Shown one piece after another: positions 52,949 through 61,835 of a stretch of 64,000 nucleotides of DNA. Each line of letters opens with the position of its first letter. The stretch's first letter is position 1. A program made the translations under genes and the position numbers. The stretch lies in the NCBI RefSeq assembly GCF_002127325.2, contig NC_035449.2, forward strand, positions 140,741,807 to 140,805,806, written 5' to 3'. The notes under the pieces are model-generated. The model saw only the letters and a program-made list of their open reading frames with translations, was not told where the DNA came from and made no database searches. Source of the DNA: Helianthus annuus. Lineage: Eukaryota > Streptophyta > Magnoliopsida > Asterales > Asteraceae.

Positions 52949-53150
52949 TCTTCAGAATACATTCCCACGACCTAAGATGGTTTGCCTGAACCCAGTTCTC
53001 GAATCTGTCTTTCTACCCGTAGTATTCTTCGATACTCATTAATTTCGGGGGTTTCTGGGTGGTTCCCGTCTCATTTTCTAAATTCATAGCTTGAACAACA
53101 GCAGCTGGACTAGTCGGTGTTGCAAATGCGTTGTAGAACTCGGTATCCAT
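52949..53150 (-). pseudogene. gag: COP3 gag N-terminus
   Basis: ATG at 53150 begins MDTEFYNAFATPTSPAAVVQ, then TGTTQKPPKLMSIEEYYG, a TAG where Trp is expected, KDRFENWVQANHLRSWECIL and KKY. The copia gag N-terminal pattern (LMSIEEYYGWKDRFENWV) is clear. It continues beyond GYP-D at 37952. The start is chosen because it opens the conserved region and follows a stop-rich leader. Confidence 0.82.
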
Positions 53151-54456
53151 GTTTCTTTTCAAGAAATCACAAACTGTTCTTTAAACGAGCTGGTACACAA
53201 ATCACCTCGAATCAACTGGATCACCTGAATTACCTGACAATACAAAAACAAATGATCAGTTTAAACACTTATCAATTTAACTGAAACAAACTGATACTCG
53301 GACTGGTGAATATTTTGTGTGGACTGATTTTGATGTCAAACCGTGCGAACAGCTATGATCCGGATCAAATTCGAATGATCTGACCCTTTTACGTGCAGAC
53401 TAACGGACTTTCAAACGACTTGATGAACCTTTAAACACTTTGAACTTCAAACCGTGTGATCTGGACCTTCGACACACTGATGTATTGGGCTTTGACACAC
53501 AATACAAATCTCTATCACGTGCCAACTGACAAACCTTGATATTATTCTGATTGGGCCGACAAACTTTTAAATGCAATATGCTGATTGGGCCGATGAACCT
53601 TTAGTCACATTTACACGGATTTCAATTTAGTGAACTAATAAGAACTAAAATTTGACTTTGTGTGACACCACCGTTTGCAATTTAAAGATTCACATGACCA
53701 AAATATGCTTATTGTAAATGGCCGACAAGACTGTTTGCTTATTGAACCGATGATTAACCCCTAAATGTCACAATTTATTGGACCTAAAACATACTTTATC
53801 CAGCTGACATATTCTCAATTGATGTTTGTGATTGGACCTCAAATTATCGTTCAGTGATTCTGATTGTTTTAATTTGATTTTGCCGATAACCAATACAATC
53901 TTATTAGACCGTTAATATGGCCTTCACATGGGCTCCTCAATTCAAATCACTTATATTCAATCTATGTTCAGACAAAGCACATGGGTTCTGTCAATTTTGA
54001 TTCACGAGAACATATGTTGACAAGCTCTTTCAAACGGAATAATGTTTCAAACGGTACCCTCAAACGGAATGGCTGCTTTCAAACGGAAACAACACACCCT
54101 CAAACGAAAGGTGTAATTTTCAAACGAGAGGACCACTTCAAACGATAAGTTCAAACGGAACGGTAGATTTCACACGGGATGGACATTTTCAAACGGAATC
54201 CATAGCATTTTCAAACGATAGAGCAGTTTTCAAACGGAATGGCCAAGCTTCGTTCAAACGGACACCAGTTTTCAAGCCAATTTTACCAGATTCACTTTGA
54301 GTTTAGGTCTGATATTCTTAAGGTTTTGTCAAAACACCATTATGCACACATTGTGAGAGTTTTAGCCGATTTTAACCGTGAAAAATTTTAATTTTCGATA
54401 AAGAAAGGTGTAGAAACAGAAATCGCAGTTGAATTGTATAGAACTCTTCTTCCTGA
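53151..54456 (-). other. COP3 leader with TTCAAACGGA array
   Basis: About 1.3 kb of non-coding leader between PBS and gag. From about 54025 to 54270 it holds about twelve copies of a TTCAAACGGAA/TCAAACGATA word every 10-25 bases, the same word as in the COP3 U3. The rest has scattered GGGCCGA(T/C)(A/G)AAC words near 53553-53610. Confidence 0.75.
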
Positions 54457-54468
54457 GCTCTGATACCA
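54457..54468 (-). promoter_or_regulatory. COP3 primer-binding site
   Basis: TGGTATCAGAGC on the minus strand, two bases from the 5' LTR; initiator-Met tRNA type. Confidence 0.9.
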
Positions 54469-54470
54469 CT

Positions 54471-54983
54471 TGTAGGATCGATTTCGACCTGAATGAGTCA
54501 GTCGGAAGAGCTCTAGTCCGTTTCAGAGGCGGAAACTAAGAAACGGATAAGAAAACAACTTGAAATACACTTTAAACCTCTTGTATATTGAAATAACAAT
54601 GTTTACAATCAGAGGAAATACCGGCAGCACCTCGGTATCACTTGACCTGTTCGTTACAAATGACATCGTTTGAAAGGTATTTATAGGAGAGACCCTACCG
54701 TTTGAAGATGACATGCCATCCTTCAAACGGTCACCTCTTCAAATGGAACCTACTACAAATGGTTATAATCTCAAACGATCATGCATCAAATGAAAGTCAA
54801 CATCTTCAAACGAAATACAATCTTCAAACGGACTCCTTTAATTGGACCAATTTAACTTTTGTCTTATGTGTGATGATTCAATGATGATGTCACTATTGTG
54901 ATGTCATCATCAAAGATGATGACATAATCCTTGTTCCAAACTGCAACGAACCCGAGACTCGACATAAGACGAAGACGACAACA
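54471..54983 (-). repeat. COP3 5' LTR
   Basis: 513 bp, matching 31755-32280 but lacking 13 bases near the outer end (GACGACAACA against GACGACAGATGAATGCACCAACA). TATA box at 54678-54685. Confidence 0.93.
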
Positions 54984-54988
54984 AAACT
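54984..54988. repeat. COP3 target-site duplication, right
   Basis: AAACT, matching 31750-31754; ATH sequence resumes right after it. Confidence 0.85.
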
Positions 54989-55920
54989 AAATGCTCATTT
55001 TCGTTTCTTGTGTGAATAGCCGCTTGGTTCTTACGACTCTAGAACTTGCCAAGACGATACATTCCCGGTCCTCACCAACTTAAACCCAAGTACGTAAATG
55101 ATGGAGGCATTAGGACTAACTTTTTTTTCTTTCAAACCATTGTTTTCATTCTTTTCACATCACTACCTAAAATCCCCCTAGTTAACCCCTTTGAGCCTAA
55201 ACATTTTTGTTTCAAAAACCCGTAAAACAAACACCCATTACCCACCAAAACCTTTTTCTTTCAAACCCATTTGTTTTAGTAAAAAGCTCGGTTATCATGT
55301 GACATGAAAAAAAATGATGATAGAATTTTGCAATAACCAAACAAGTTACTCAAAAATCTTGTTTGAATATGCTTAGTTTGAATAAATGTCACAAAAACAA
55401 AAAAAAAGTTTTACGACAACCGATGCTTTTTACGCTTTTTGCCATTTCGCTAACTACTAACCCAAAAAAAAAAAAAAACCACCTACCCTTAGCCCAAGCC
55501 TAACCCTTTCCAAAGTCCTCTTGATATTTACAAAGGTTTATAGTTAAAAAGGAGGAGGTTTGATTGCTTGACAAGCATATGGTAGAAGTAAGTCCCATGC
55601 CGGAATCGAGTGTTTCACAAAAATACACCTTCGGCCGAGTGTTGAATGATCTCCCGTGAGGTATGTGAACTTGTATATAAATAGAATTTTAAAAAGGCAT
55701 GTTATGCTTAAATAAATAATTTTTCTTAACAAGTTGTTCTAAATAAATCATGACGAATAGGATTGTATATAAAATAAAAACAAAATTTAATAAAGATCTT
55801 GGATTCCCGTCACTCAAGACAAGCCACAAAACTTCTTCTCTACTTATTCCATTTGGGTGTGTAAGCCACATTTAAAGAGTTTTGCTTGAGTACAAGCAAA
55901 GATTCAAGTGTGGGGGTATT
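54989..55920 (+). other. ATH 3' UTR, right part, with polypurine tract
   Basis: Non-coding continuation of the ATH 3' UTR after COP3. AT-rich with several A-runs (55397, 55469). Ends in CAAGTGTGGGGGTATT at 55904-55920, the purine tract directly before the 3' LTR. Confidence 0.75.
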
Positions 55921-56207
55921 TGATGTGTACAAAATGCAACATATAAATTACATCAATATAGGCATAAAACCAACCCTTTTTTAGTACTAATGTTGGAAAA
56001 GGCGCGTTTCTTTCTTCCTTTTGAATTTATAGGACCAAACGAGCTTAAAAGAACAAAAGGAACAAATAAGCAGCCAAAAACCAACATAAATACAAGAAGA
56101 AGAATAGCGTGACATGCCCGACCCCTCGGCAACATCTCCTAACACAAAAACAAGAAAACATAAACTGACCACGAGGCCGTGCCCATCTCACCATGGGGCT
56201 GTGCCCA
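55921..56207 (+). repeat. ATH 3' LTR, first part
   Basis: Starts TGATGTGTACAAAATGCAAC and follows 10991 onward closely, with the same GC-rich palindrome type (ACCACGAGGCCGTGCCC near 56168). Cut at 56207 by GYP-C. Confidence 0.9.
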
Positions 56208-57511
56208 TGTCATGGCCCTCGACCCGGTTTACCAGGTACAGAAGCTGCGGGACAGAAAACCCGTGGTATTGGTGTTTAGTTCGACAATGGAAATTTTACA
56301 GGATTGTTTAAACTGAAAACACCCGATTATTTTGTTATAATTTGTGGGACAAACCCCGTAATTTACATTAAAGGAATTTCACTGGGAAATTCCCTGATTA
56401 TAAAAACATGTTTATTTATGTACTGAGCCACTTCATTCAAACTGGAGTGCTACGCGACACTTTTCCTTGTTCACAGTAAATCACTTGAAACATGTTTAAA
56501 AGATTTTATCAGCAGGGAAATACTGGCGAGTCATTCAAATTGTACAAAATGAAACTTTGTTATAAATTACAGTATTAAGAGTTTTTACATTTGCCCCTAT
56601 CTATTAATTATCTGGTCCAGTTGTCACTCGACCGGATCTATGATTGTGGACATATCACTAATTAGGCTCGCCCACCTAAAAGTGATAAATCAGTAGTAAT
56701 GTGCACAAACCCCCACTTACTGCCAGTAATTACAGATTTGCAGAGACGTAATCCCTGTAATTATAACTGGAAAACATTTAGGGTTTTACAAAGCAACTTT
56801 GATAAAAACAGAATGACTCACATTGTAAGTTTAAACTGATAGAGTCTGCCTACTGGTTAAGACTGGTAACCTAGTTAAAATAACAATGCAAACGAAACTA
56901 GGTCAGTAACTTAATTCAACATTTACGATAATTTCACGAGAGCGAAACCCTCACGACGAATGACAAAGTATAGCCCGTATTCAGGCACACTTAAACATCC
57001 ATCGGATCGGTTTTAATCGATCGGACATTGTATCGTAGCAGTGATCGAGTTATTACCCTGTTATCGCAGCAGATGTTCGAAACAGTGAGTGTTTTTGAAA
57101 GAAACAACGTATATTTGAACGTACGTTTTCAAGTTTAACGTTGAAACAATCAAACAGTTCAAGCCCCAAGCCAAGGGCTTTATAGCCCAAATTGAACCCG
57201 CCCGCGTGTTGCGACGGGCTCCTCCATCCCTGTCGCAAGTCGCGGGGCATACCCAAATAGGCTAGGGTAGCCTCGTGTCCTGCATAGCCTTGGTGAGTCG
57301 AAATTTTTAGAATTACGTGTTTTAATAACGTTTTCGACGGATAATTATCAATTAGGGGATACCCCCTTGAGTTTTAGGGGGCCTTGATCCTAGTTTTGCC
57401 TGTTTTAAAATTTATGGGTCGCGCTATACCACTTGGGGGGGGGTCTTAATTAGGGTTTCCTAATGTGCATTATTAAAATAAGAATTAACAATTCTGGCAA
57501 GAGTTGTTACA
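56208..57511 (-). repeat. GYP-C 3' LTR
   Basis: 1304 bp, TGTCATGGCCCTCGACCC to CAAGAGTTGTTACA. Alignable with the GYP-D LTR in several blocks (GTAATTTACATTAA, CATGTTTATTTAT, CAGTAGTAATGTGCACAA). On the minus strand a TATA-like CTATAAAG at about 57180 lies just downstream of CCCGTCGCAACACGCGGG-type GC-rich inverted words. Confidence 0.9.
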
Positions 57512-57547
57512 TCCTCCCCACCTTGTTTCAAATCTCGTCCTCGAGTT

Positions 57548-57887
57548 TTAATGGAACAAGTAAGGGTACTTTCGCTTCATTTCTGATTCCAGTTCCCATG
57601 TGTACTCATGTCCTCTCTTCGAATCCCATTTTACTTTGACCAACACCAATCTCTTGTGTTTGAGGTGTTTGACCTTTCTGTATTCTATTTGGAGAGGTTT
57701 CTTAACAAATTTCAACTTCTCATTTACCTCTATATCTTGAAGAGGTACTATCAGTGATTCATCACATAGACACTTCTTAAGATTAGATACATGAAACACA
57801 TCATATACCCCGACTAGCTCTTCTGGAAGTTGCAGTTGATAGGCAACTGGTCCTATTCGTTGGGTAACGGTAAATGGTCCTATGTAC
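57548..57887 (-). pseudogene. pol: GYP-C pol: GPF/Y module and chromodomain-like end, cut by COP5
   Basis: [80 protein letters not shown] and EMKRKYPYLFH. The frame is interrupted at 57888 inside the Arg-Tyr-Ile-Gly-Pro-Phe block; the residues before it in the open frame (MVLIICSSVRVQSQQ) are COP5 LTR. It keeps the natural C-terminus that GYP-D has lost. Confidence 0.9.
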
Positions 57888-58616
57888 TGTTGGGATTGAA
57901 CCCTAACAGAGGAACAGATAATTAAAACCAAAACTGGATCAGAGCAGTGGATCCAGAATAAGCAGATGTTCTGTCATCAAGTCTCTCCCCTTGTAAGTGG
58001 TTTCAACATCTGCTGACCTCCAAATCACTGATCGGTACAACTGCTGACCTAAAACTGCTGATCATAGTCAAAGACTAATGAAGACTAAAGCCCTGCTGTT
58101 CAATCTACTGCCTTGAGTCAAGCACTGTTGGGTTATATCAAGTACTGCTGGATTTACATCAGTGGAAAGATTCAGTAGTAGTTTAGTTTGTCTTTATGAA
58201 ATGTAATGTATAACAGTTGTTAGCATAGCAGTGGTTGTATAGATCAGTTGTTAGAGTTTGTTAGGAGGTTAGATGTCACTTTCATGGTGACATAAACTTA
58301 GATGCTTCAGTGGTTTGTCCATGCCTGTAAATAGAACAGTACCCTGTACTGTTCTATTAGCTCTTCACCATCTTCTTCCTGTACGAACAAATCACTGAGC
58401 TCAGGCTGAGGGGGAGTTTGTTGCATACATGCAATTGTAATCGGTGTTTGGAATAAATTTAAGCATTCGGTTCATTGTTGAAAATGTGTGTTGAAAGCAA
58501 TTCTCCTATTTGATTGTGAAAAGTTTGTTTCCATTTATATTCCGCTGCACTACTCTTTCATTGTTCATCTTAATTCAAACATAAATCACAATGAAAACCA
58601 AACTCAGATCCTAACA
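57888..58616 (+). repeat. COP5 5' LTR
   Basis: 729 bp, TGTTGGGATTGAACCC to CAGATCCTAACA, matching 7876-8607. U3 is rich in CTGCTG and TACTGCT words. TATA-like CTGTAAATAG at about 58326 followed by GTACCCTGTAC. Confidence 0.95.
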
Positions 58617-58618
58617 AT

Positions 58619-58630
58619 TGGTATCAGAGC
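58619..58630 (+). promoter_or_regulatory. COP5 primer-binding site
   Basis: TGGTATCAGAGC, two bases after the LTR; complementary to initiator-Met tRNA. Confidence 0.93.
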
Positions 58631-58780
58631 TTGGACAGTCAAATTTGATTTAACAATCATTTTGACATAAATAGTTTAGCTCAAAATCGTTGATACTGAT
58701 AGTTTGTTCGTTTTGTTGAAAACAGTGTAAGGTTTAATCACCATTAAAGTTGATTAACCAGTGCCTGTAAAACAACCAGG

Positions 58781-60229
58781 ATGATGTCACAATCACAAGA
58801 AGATAAGAATAACATTGGCTCTCTTTTCAAACCACCCATGCTTAAACGTAATGAATACAATATCTGGGAGAGAAGGATGGGTCACATCCTTGCTCAACAG
58901 AATACTGGATGTTGGAAATCTATTGTTTTCGGACCACATGTTCCCATGGTGCCAAGTGCTGAGGATACAAAGAAGTTCGAACCTAAAAAACTTGAAAATT
59001 ATACTGAAACTGATTTCCAAAAGTTCGAACTCGATGCCAAAGCATTTAGCATCATTGCATCTGCATTACCCAATGAAATCTATGCTGGACTGTTGCATTG
59101 TAACAGTGCCAAAGAGCTATGGGATGCACTGAAGGAACAGTTTCGGGGAACGGAAGAAGTTATTGAAAATAATAGGGAAATTCTGAATCAGCAGTATGAA
59201 ACCTTTTGTCACTTCAAGGGTGAATCACTAACCCAACAGTTTGAGCGATTTAGTTGTCTCATTAGTGAGCTAAGACTTGGTAAAGTTACATTTCCTAATT
59301 CAACAGAAAATAGCAGGTTTTTTAGATCACTACCTGAAAAATGGGATACAATTGCTTTTGTAACTAGAAATTCAGTTGAATTCAAAGATCTGACCCTGAC
59401 CCAACTTCATGGTAGATTCCTGACATACGAAAGGGAGTTAAACCAGAAAAAGAAGTTGCAAGAGTCTTGCAAAGTTGCTGATGATTATTCATTTGGCAGC
59501 ACAACTTTTTTTGGTCAGGAAGAATCTGGTAGCAGTAGTAAGGATCAGAGTTTTGATCACTTTATTGATATAACTGCTGGTGGAAATTTTAACAACTCTG
59601 ATTCTCACTCTGCAAATTATGCTTTTGCTGCAAATTGTGAAAACCAGATGTCAGATAACTTGTGTTTTGAACTAAATGATTTGCAACACTTTGATCCCAC
59701 TGACTTAGAAGAGATGGACATTTTGCATCAATTGGCTTTGCTTAGTGTAAGAACAAGCAAATTCTATAAAAGAACAGGGAGAAAATTCCCAGGGTTACAT
59801 GGGAATTTAAGAGTGGGGTTGGATAAATCAAAACTGAAGTGCTACAAGTGCAATAGGCTAGATCATTTTGCTAGGGAATGTAGGAGTCAAACCACTGGTC
59901 CAATAATAACTCATCCCAGCTCAAACCCTAGACCACAACATCAAAGTACTATGCAATATACCCAATATACCCCTCCAACACATGTTAACACTGCTCACTA
60001 TGCTGCAACCCCTGTGCCTGTGCATTATGTTCAAACCACTGTTCCACAAATTCAGTATGTTCAAGCACCTGTCCCTCAGGAACAAGTGCAATCTATTGCA
60101 CCTCAACAAGCTGCTCCAACAGTGCTACAACCAGATCAGCAAAGCTTTTTCACCCAAGGCTTTGTTAACTGGAGCAGCTTGCCTGATGAGCTTGGTGATG
60201 AAAATTTTGCACTCTATGCTTGGCATTAG
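58781..60229 (+). CDS. gag: COP5 gag
   Basis: 482 codons, open. MMSQSQEDKNNIGSLFKPPM, LKRNEYNIWERRMGHIL (copia gag N-terminus), KAFSIIASALPNEIYAGLLH, SAKELWDALKEQFRGTEEVI (UBN2-type core), FFRSLPEKWDTIAF, then an acidic Ser/Asn-rich linker and one complete CCHC knuckle CYKCNRLDHFAREC at residues 354-367. The C-terminal 100 residues are Pro/Gln/Thr-rich (QYTQYTPPTHVNTAHYA). It lies about 150 bases after the PBS; the first of two adjacent Met codons is taken. In this copia group gag is followed by a coil region before protease, probably in the same polyprotein; here a stop and frame changes separate them. Confidence 0.88.
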   Translation: MMSQSQEDKNNIGSLFKPPMLKRNEYNIWERRMGHILAQQNTGCWKSIVFGPHVPMVPSAEDTKKFEPKKLENYTETDFQKFELDAKAFSIIASALPNEIYAGLLHCNSAKELWDALKEQFRGTEEVIENNREILNQQYETFCHFKGESLTQQFERFSCLISELRLGKVTFPNSTENSRFFRSLPEKWDTIAFVTRNSVEFKDLTLTQLHGRFLTYERELNQKKKLQESCKVADDYSFGSTTFFGQEESGSSSKDQSFDHFIDITAGGNFNNSDSHSANYAFAANCENQMSDNLCFELNDLQHFDPTDLEEMDILHQLALLSVRTSKFYKRTGRKFPGLHGNLRVGLDKSKLKCYKCNRLDHFARECRSQTTGPIITHPSSNPRPQHQSTMQYTQYTPPTHVNTAHYAATPVPVHYVQTTVPQIQYVQAPVPQEQVQSIAPQQAAPTVLQPDQQSFFTQGFVNWSSLPDELGDENFALYAWH

Positions 60230-60690
60230 AGTCAATACCAGAAGGGGTAGAAACTGAAGGTGAACAGCTAAGTACTGAAACAGTGGATGAAGTGGCTGAA
60301 GCAGTGGTTACTGCAGTTGCTGGTGAACTACTGCTGGGAGAAAATTCAGAAACCCTGATTGAACCACTGTTTGACCCCTGATCCAAAGAAGACAAAGAAG
60401 AAGAGGAAGAAAAGAAAGCAGGTGAGAAAGAAGTTAGAGCTGATGAAGAAGGTGATCATCAATGTGATTGTGCCATGATGGCTGCTGCTAAAGTATCACC
60501 TCAAGTTCTTGAAAAACTGTGTTCAGACAAATGTATTATTGCATTTGCTAACATTAAAGAGGTAAATGAAAACCTTAGGGATAAAGTCTTAACTGATGAA
60601 GTCAAATTTGAAGAGTCATTGAAAGAACTGAAAAACAAATTGGCTGAAAAAGATAAAAAAACAGCAGTATCAAAGAAGAGCAAAGCATAA
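60230..60690 (+). pseudogene. COP5 gag extension: acidic and coil region
   Basis: After the gag stop, a decayed frame reads through an acidic Glu-rich stretch to HQCDCAMMAAAKVSPQVLEK and LCSDKCIIAFANIKEVNENL, then VKFEESLKELKNKLAEKDKK. Cys pairs followed by a helical coil match the layout of the COP3 extension (CMKCLEGCKECVAKDDIIAE). Stops at 60379 and 60688 break it. Confidence 0.65.
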
Positions 60691-61821
60691 CCAAGACTCA
60701 ACTCCAAACTATGGTAGAAAAATACCAAGTTTGTAAAATGGGGTTGGAGTCCACCCAAATCACTTGTGAAAGATGGGTGGAATCTTGCAAAGGTTATGAG
60801 GTCATGCTTGAGAAACAGCTTGAAAGTAATGTCAAATTTGGAATAGGATTTAGAAAATATGATGAACTTGAAAACACTGCTATCAAACAAGCTGGTTCAA
60901 CTGAAATAAAACCAACCAACAAGAATGGCCAAGAAGTTAAGATTACTGACAAACTTGGTAACAAAATCACTCTGGAAAGACCATTTGTGGGGTCCTCAAC
61001 CTTTGAGGAAATTGAGAAATACCAATTTAAACCCACATGGTCTGATGAGTGTGACATTCTTGAAAATTTCAAGCCCATGGATTTCACAACCACTGATGGT
61101 GTCACAGCTCCAAAAGCAAAGGTCATTCCTATCAAAGACATCCCAACAGTGGTTCCAAAACTCTGTTGCTAAGGAGTTTGAGAAAAGGAAGAAAAGAGAA
61201 AAGATCAAAAACCTGTTTTATGATTTTTGTGAAAAGAAGAACCATCCAACAAAAGACTGTTTTCATCTAAAAGCATATGATCTAAACAAAACAAGTGTCA
61301 TTGTACCTACTGAAAGCTGCACCATCTATGATAAAACAAACCATAAAACTCAAGAATGTGTGTATCTCAAGAACTTTGATGTGAAAAAGAATGAGTACAC
61401 TACAAAAACATCCTTGAGTCCATCAACATCATCTGTCAAGTTCACAGAGAACCAACCACTATTTGTGCCAGTCCAAACAGCTGTTACAAAACAGCTGAAC
61501 CAAACATCTGTCCAAGGAGATGTTCAAGTGACTGATGCACCCCCTGCCAATCAATTCAGAAGAGGTAAGGAACAACCATCATACCAAAGGATCCCACATG
61601 TTTATGAGGCTTACAAAAGGCCTTCTAAACCAAGAGTGAACAGGCATCCTTTTGGTTATCAACAGGTGATTGGTCAAAACCCCCAACAGTGGTTAGAGAA
61701 AAACATTCTCAAAAATGTTCAAACCCCTGAGCTAACCACTGCCCATGCACCTGAAATCATCCTAGATACTGTTGAGACCCCATCCAAAGCCTTATTGGCT
61801 TTGGAGACCCTAATGAACTAA
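60691..61821 (+). pseudogene. COP5 gag extension: two decayed knuckles before protease
   Basis: Two frames joined near 61150. First: MVEKYQVCKMGLESTQITCE, FRKYDELENTAIKQAGSTEI, GNKITLERPFVGSSTFEEI. Second: KEFEKRKKREKIKNLFYDFC, with EKKNHPTKDC as a knuckle whose first Cys is Tyr, then CTIYDKTNHKTQEC with its second Cys as Tyr. Both would be CX2CX4HX4C if restored. Ends in FGYQQVIGQNPQQWLEKNIL and a short tail before protease. Confidence 0.7.
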
Positions 61822-61835
61822 TCCTTTTACTTCAT

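Larger units (their letters stand above)
31755..54983 (-). mobile_element. COP3: gag-only copia-type LTR element, minus strand
   Basis: LTRs of 526 bp (31755-32280) and 513 bp (54471-54983), TSD AAACT on both sides, iMet PBS, PPT, and a gag gene. It has been split by GYP-D (37953-52943). Excluding GYP-D, the internal region is about 7.2 kb, yet no protease, integrase, RT or RNase H motif is found in it. It is therefore best called a non-autonomous element with gag only (TR-GAG-like). Inserted in the ATH 3' UTR. Confidence 0.9.
10991..56207 (+). mobile_element. ATH: Athila-type Ty3/gypsy element, outer host of nested insertions
   Basis: Pieces in order: 5' LTR 10991-12433 and 16888-16953; Asp-tRNA-type PBS and leader 16963-18143 (duplicated); gag-protease-RT remnants 18144-19721; env-like ORF 29663-30796; 3' UTR 30797-31754 and 54989-55920; 3' LTR start 55921-56207. 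Both LTR starts read TGAT..GTACAAAATGCAACATA. Interrupted by GYP-A, GYP-B and COP3, and the 3' LTR by GYP-C. The rest of pol (most of RT, RNase H, integrase) is missing. Assignment to Athila rests on the PBS, the GTGTGGGGG tract before the 3' LTR, and the env-like domain after pol. Confidence 0.8.
56208..57887 (-). mobile_element. GYP-C: Ty3/gypsy chromovirus-like element, 3' end only, minus strand
   Basis: 3' LTR and the last part of pol, related to but distinct from GYP-D. The rest lies beyond COP5, which interrupts it at 57888, or outside the window. Confidence 0.9.

Noticed and set aside
22749..58630. tRNA genes at the TGGTATCAGAGC sites
   Set aside because: These are only 12-18 base primer-binding sites next to LTRs; no cloverleaf is present.
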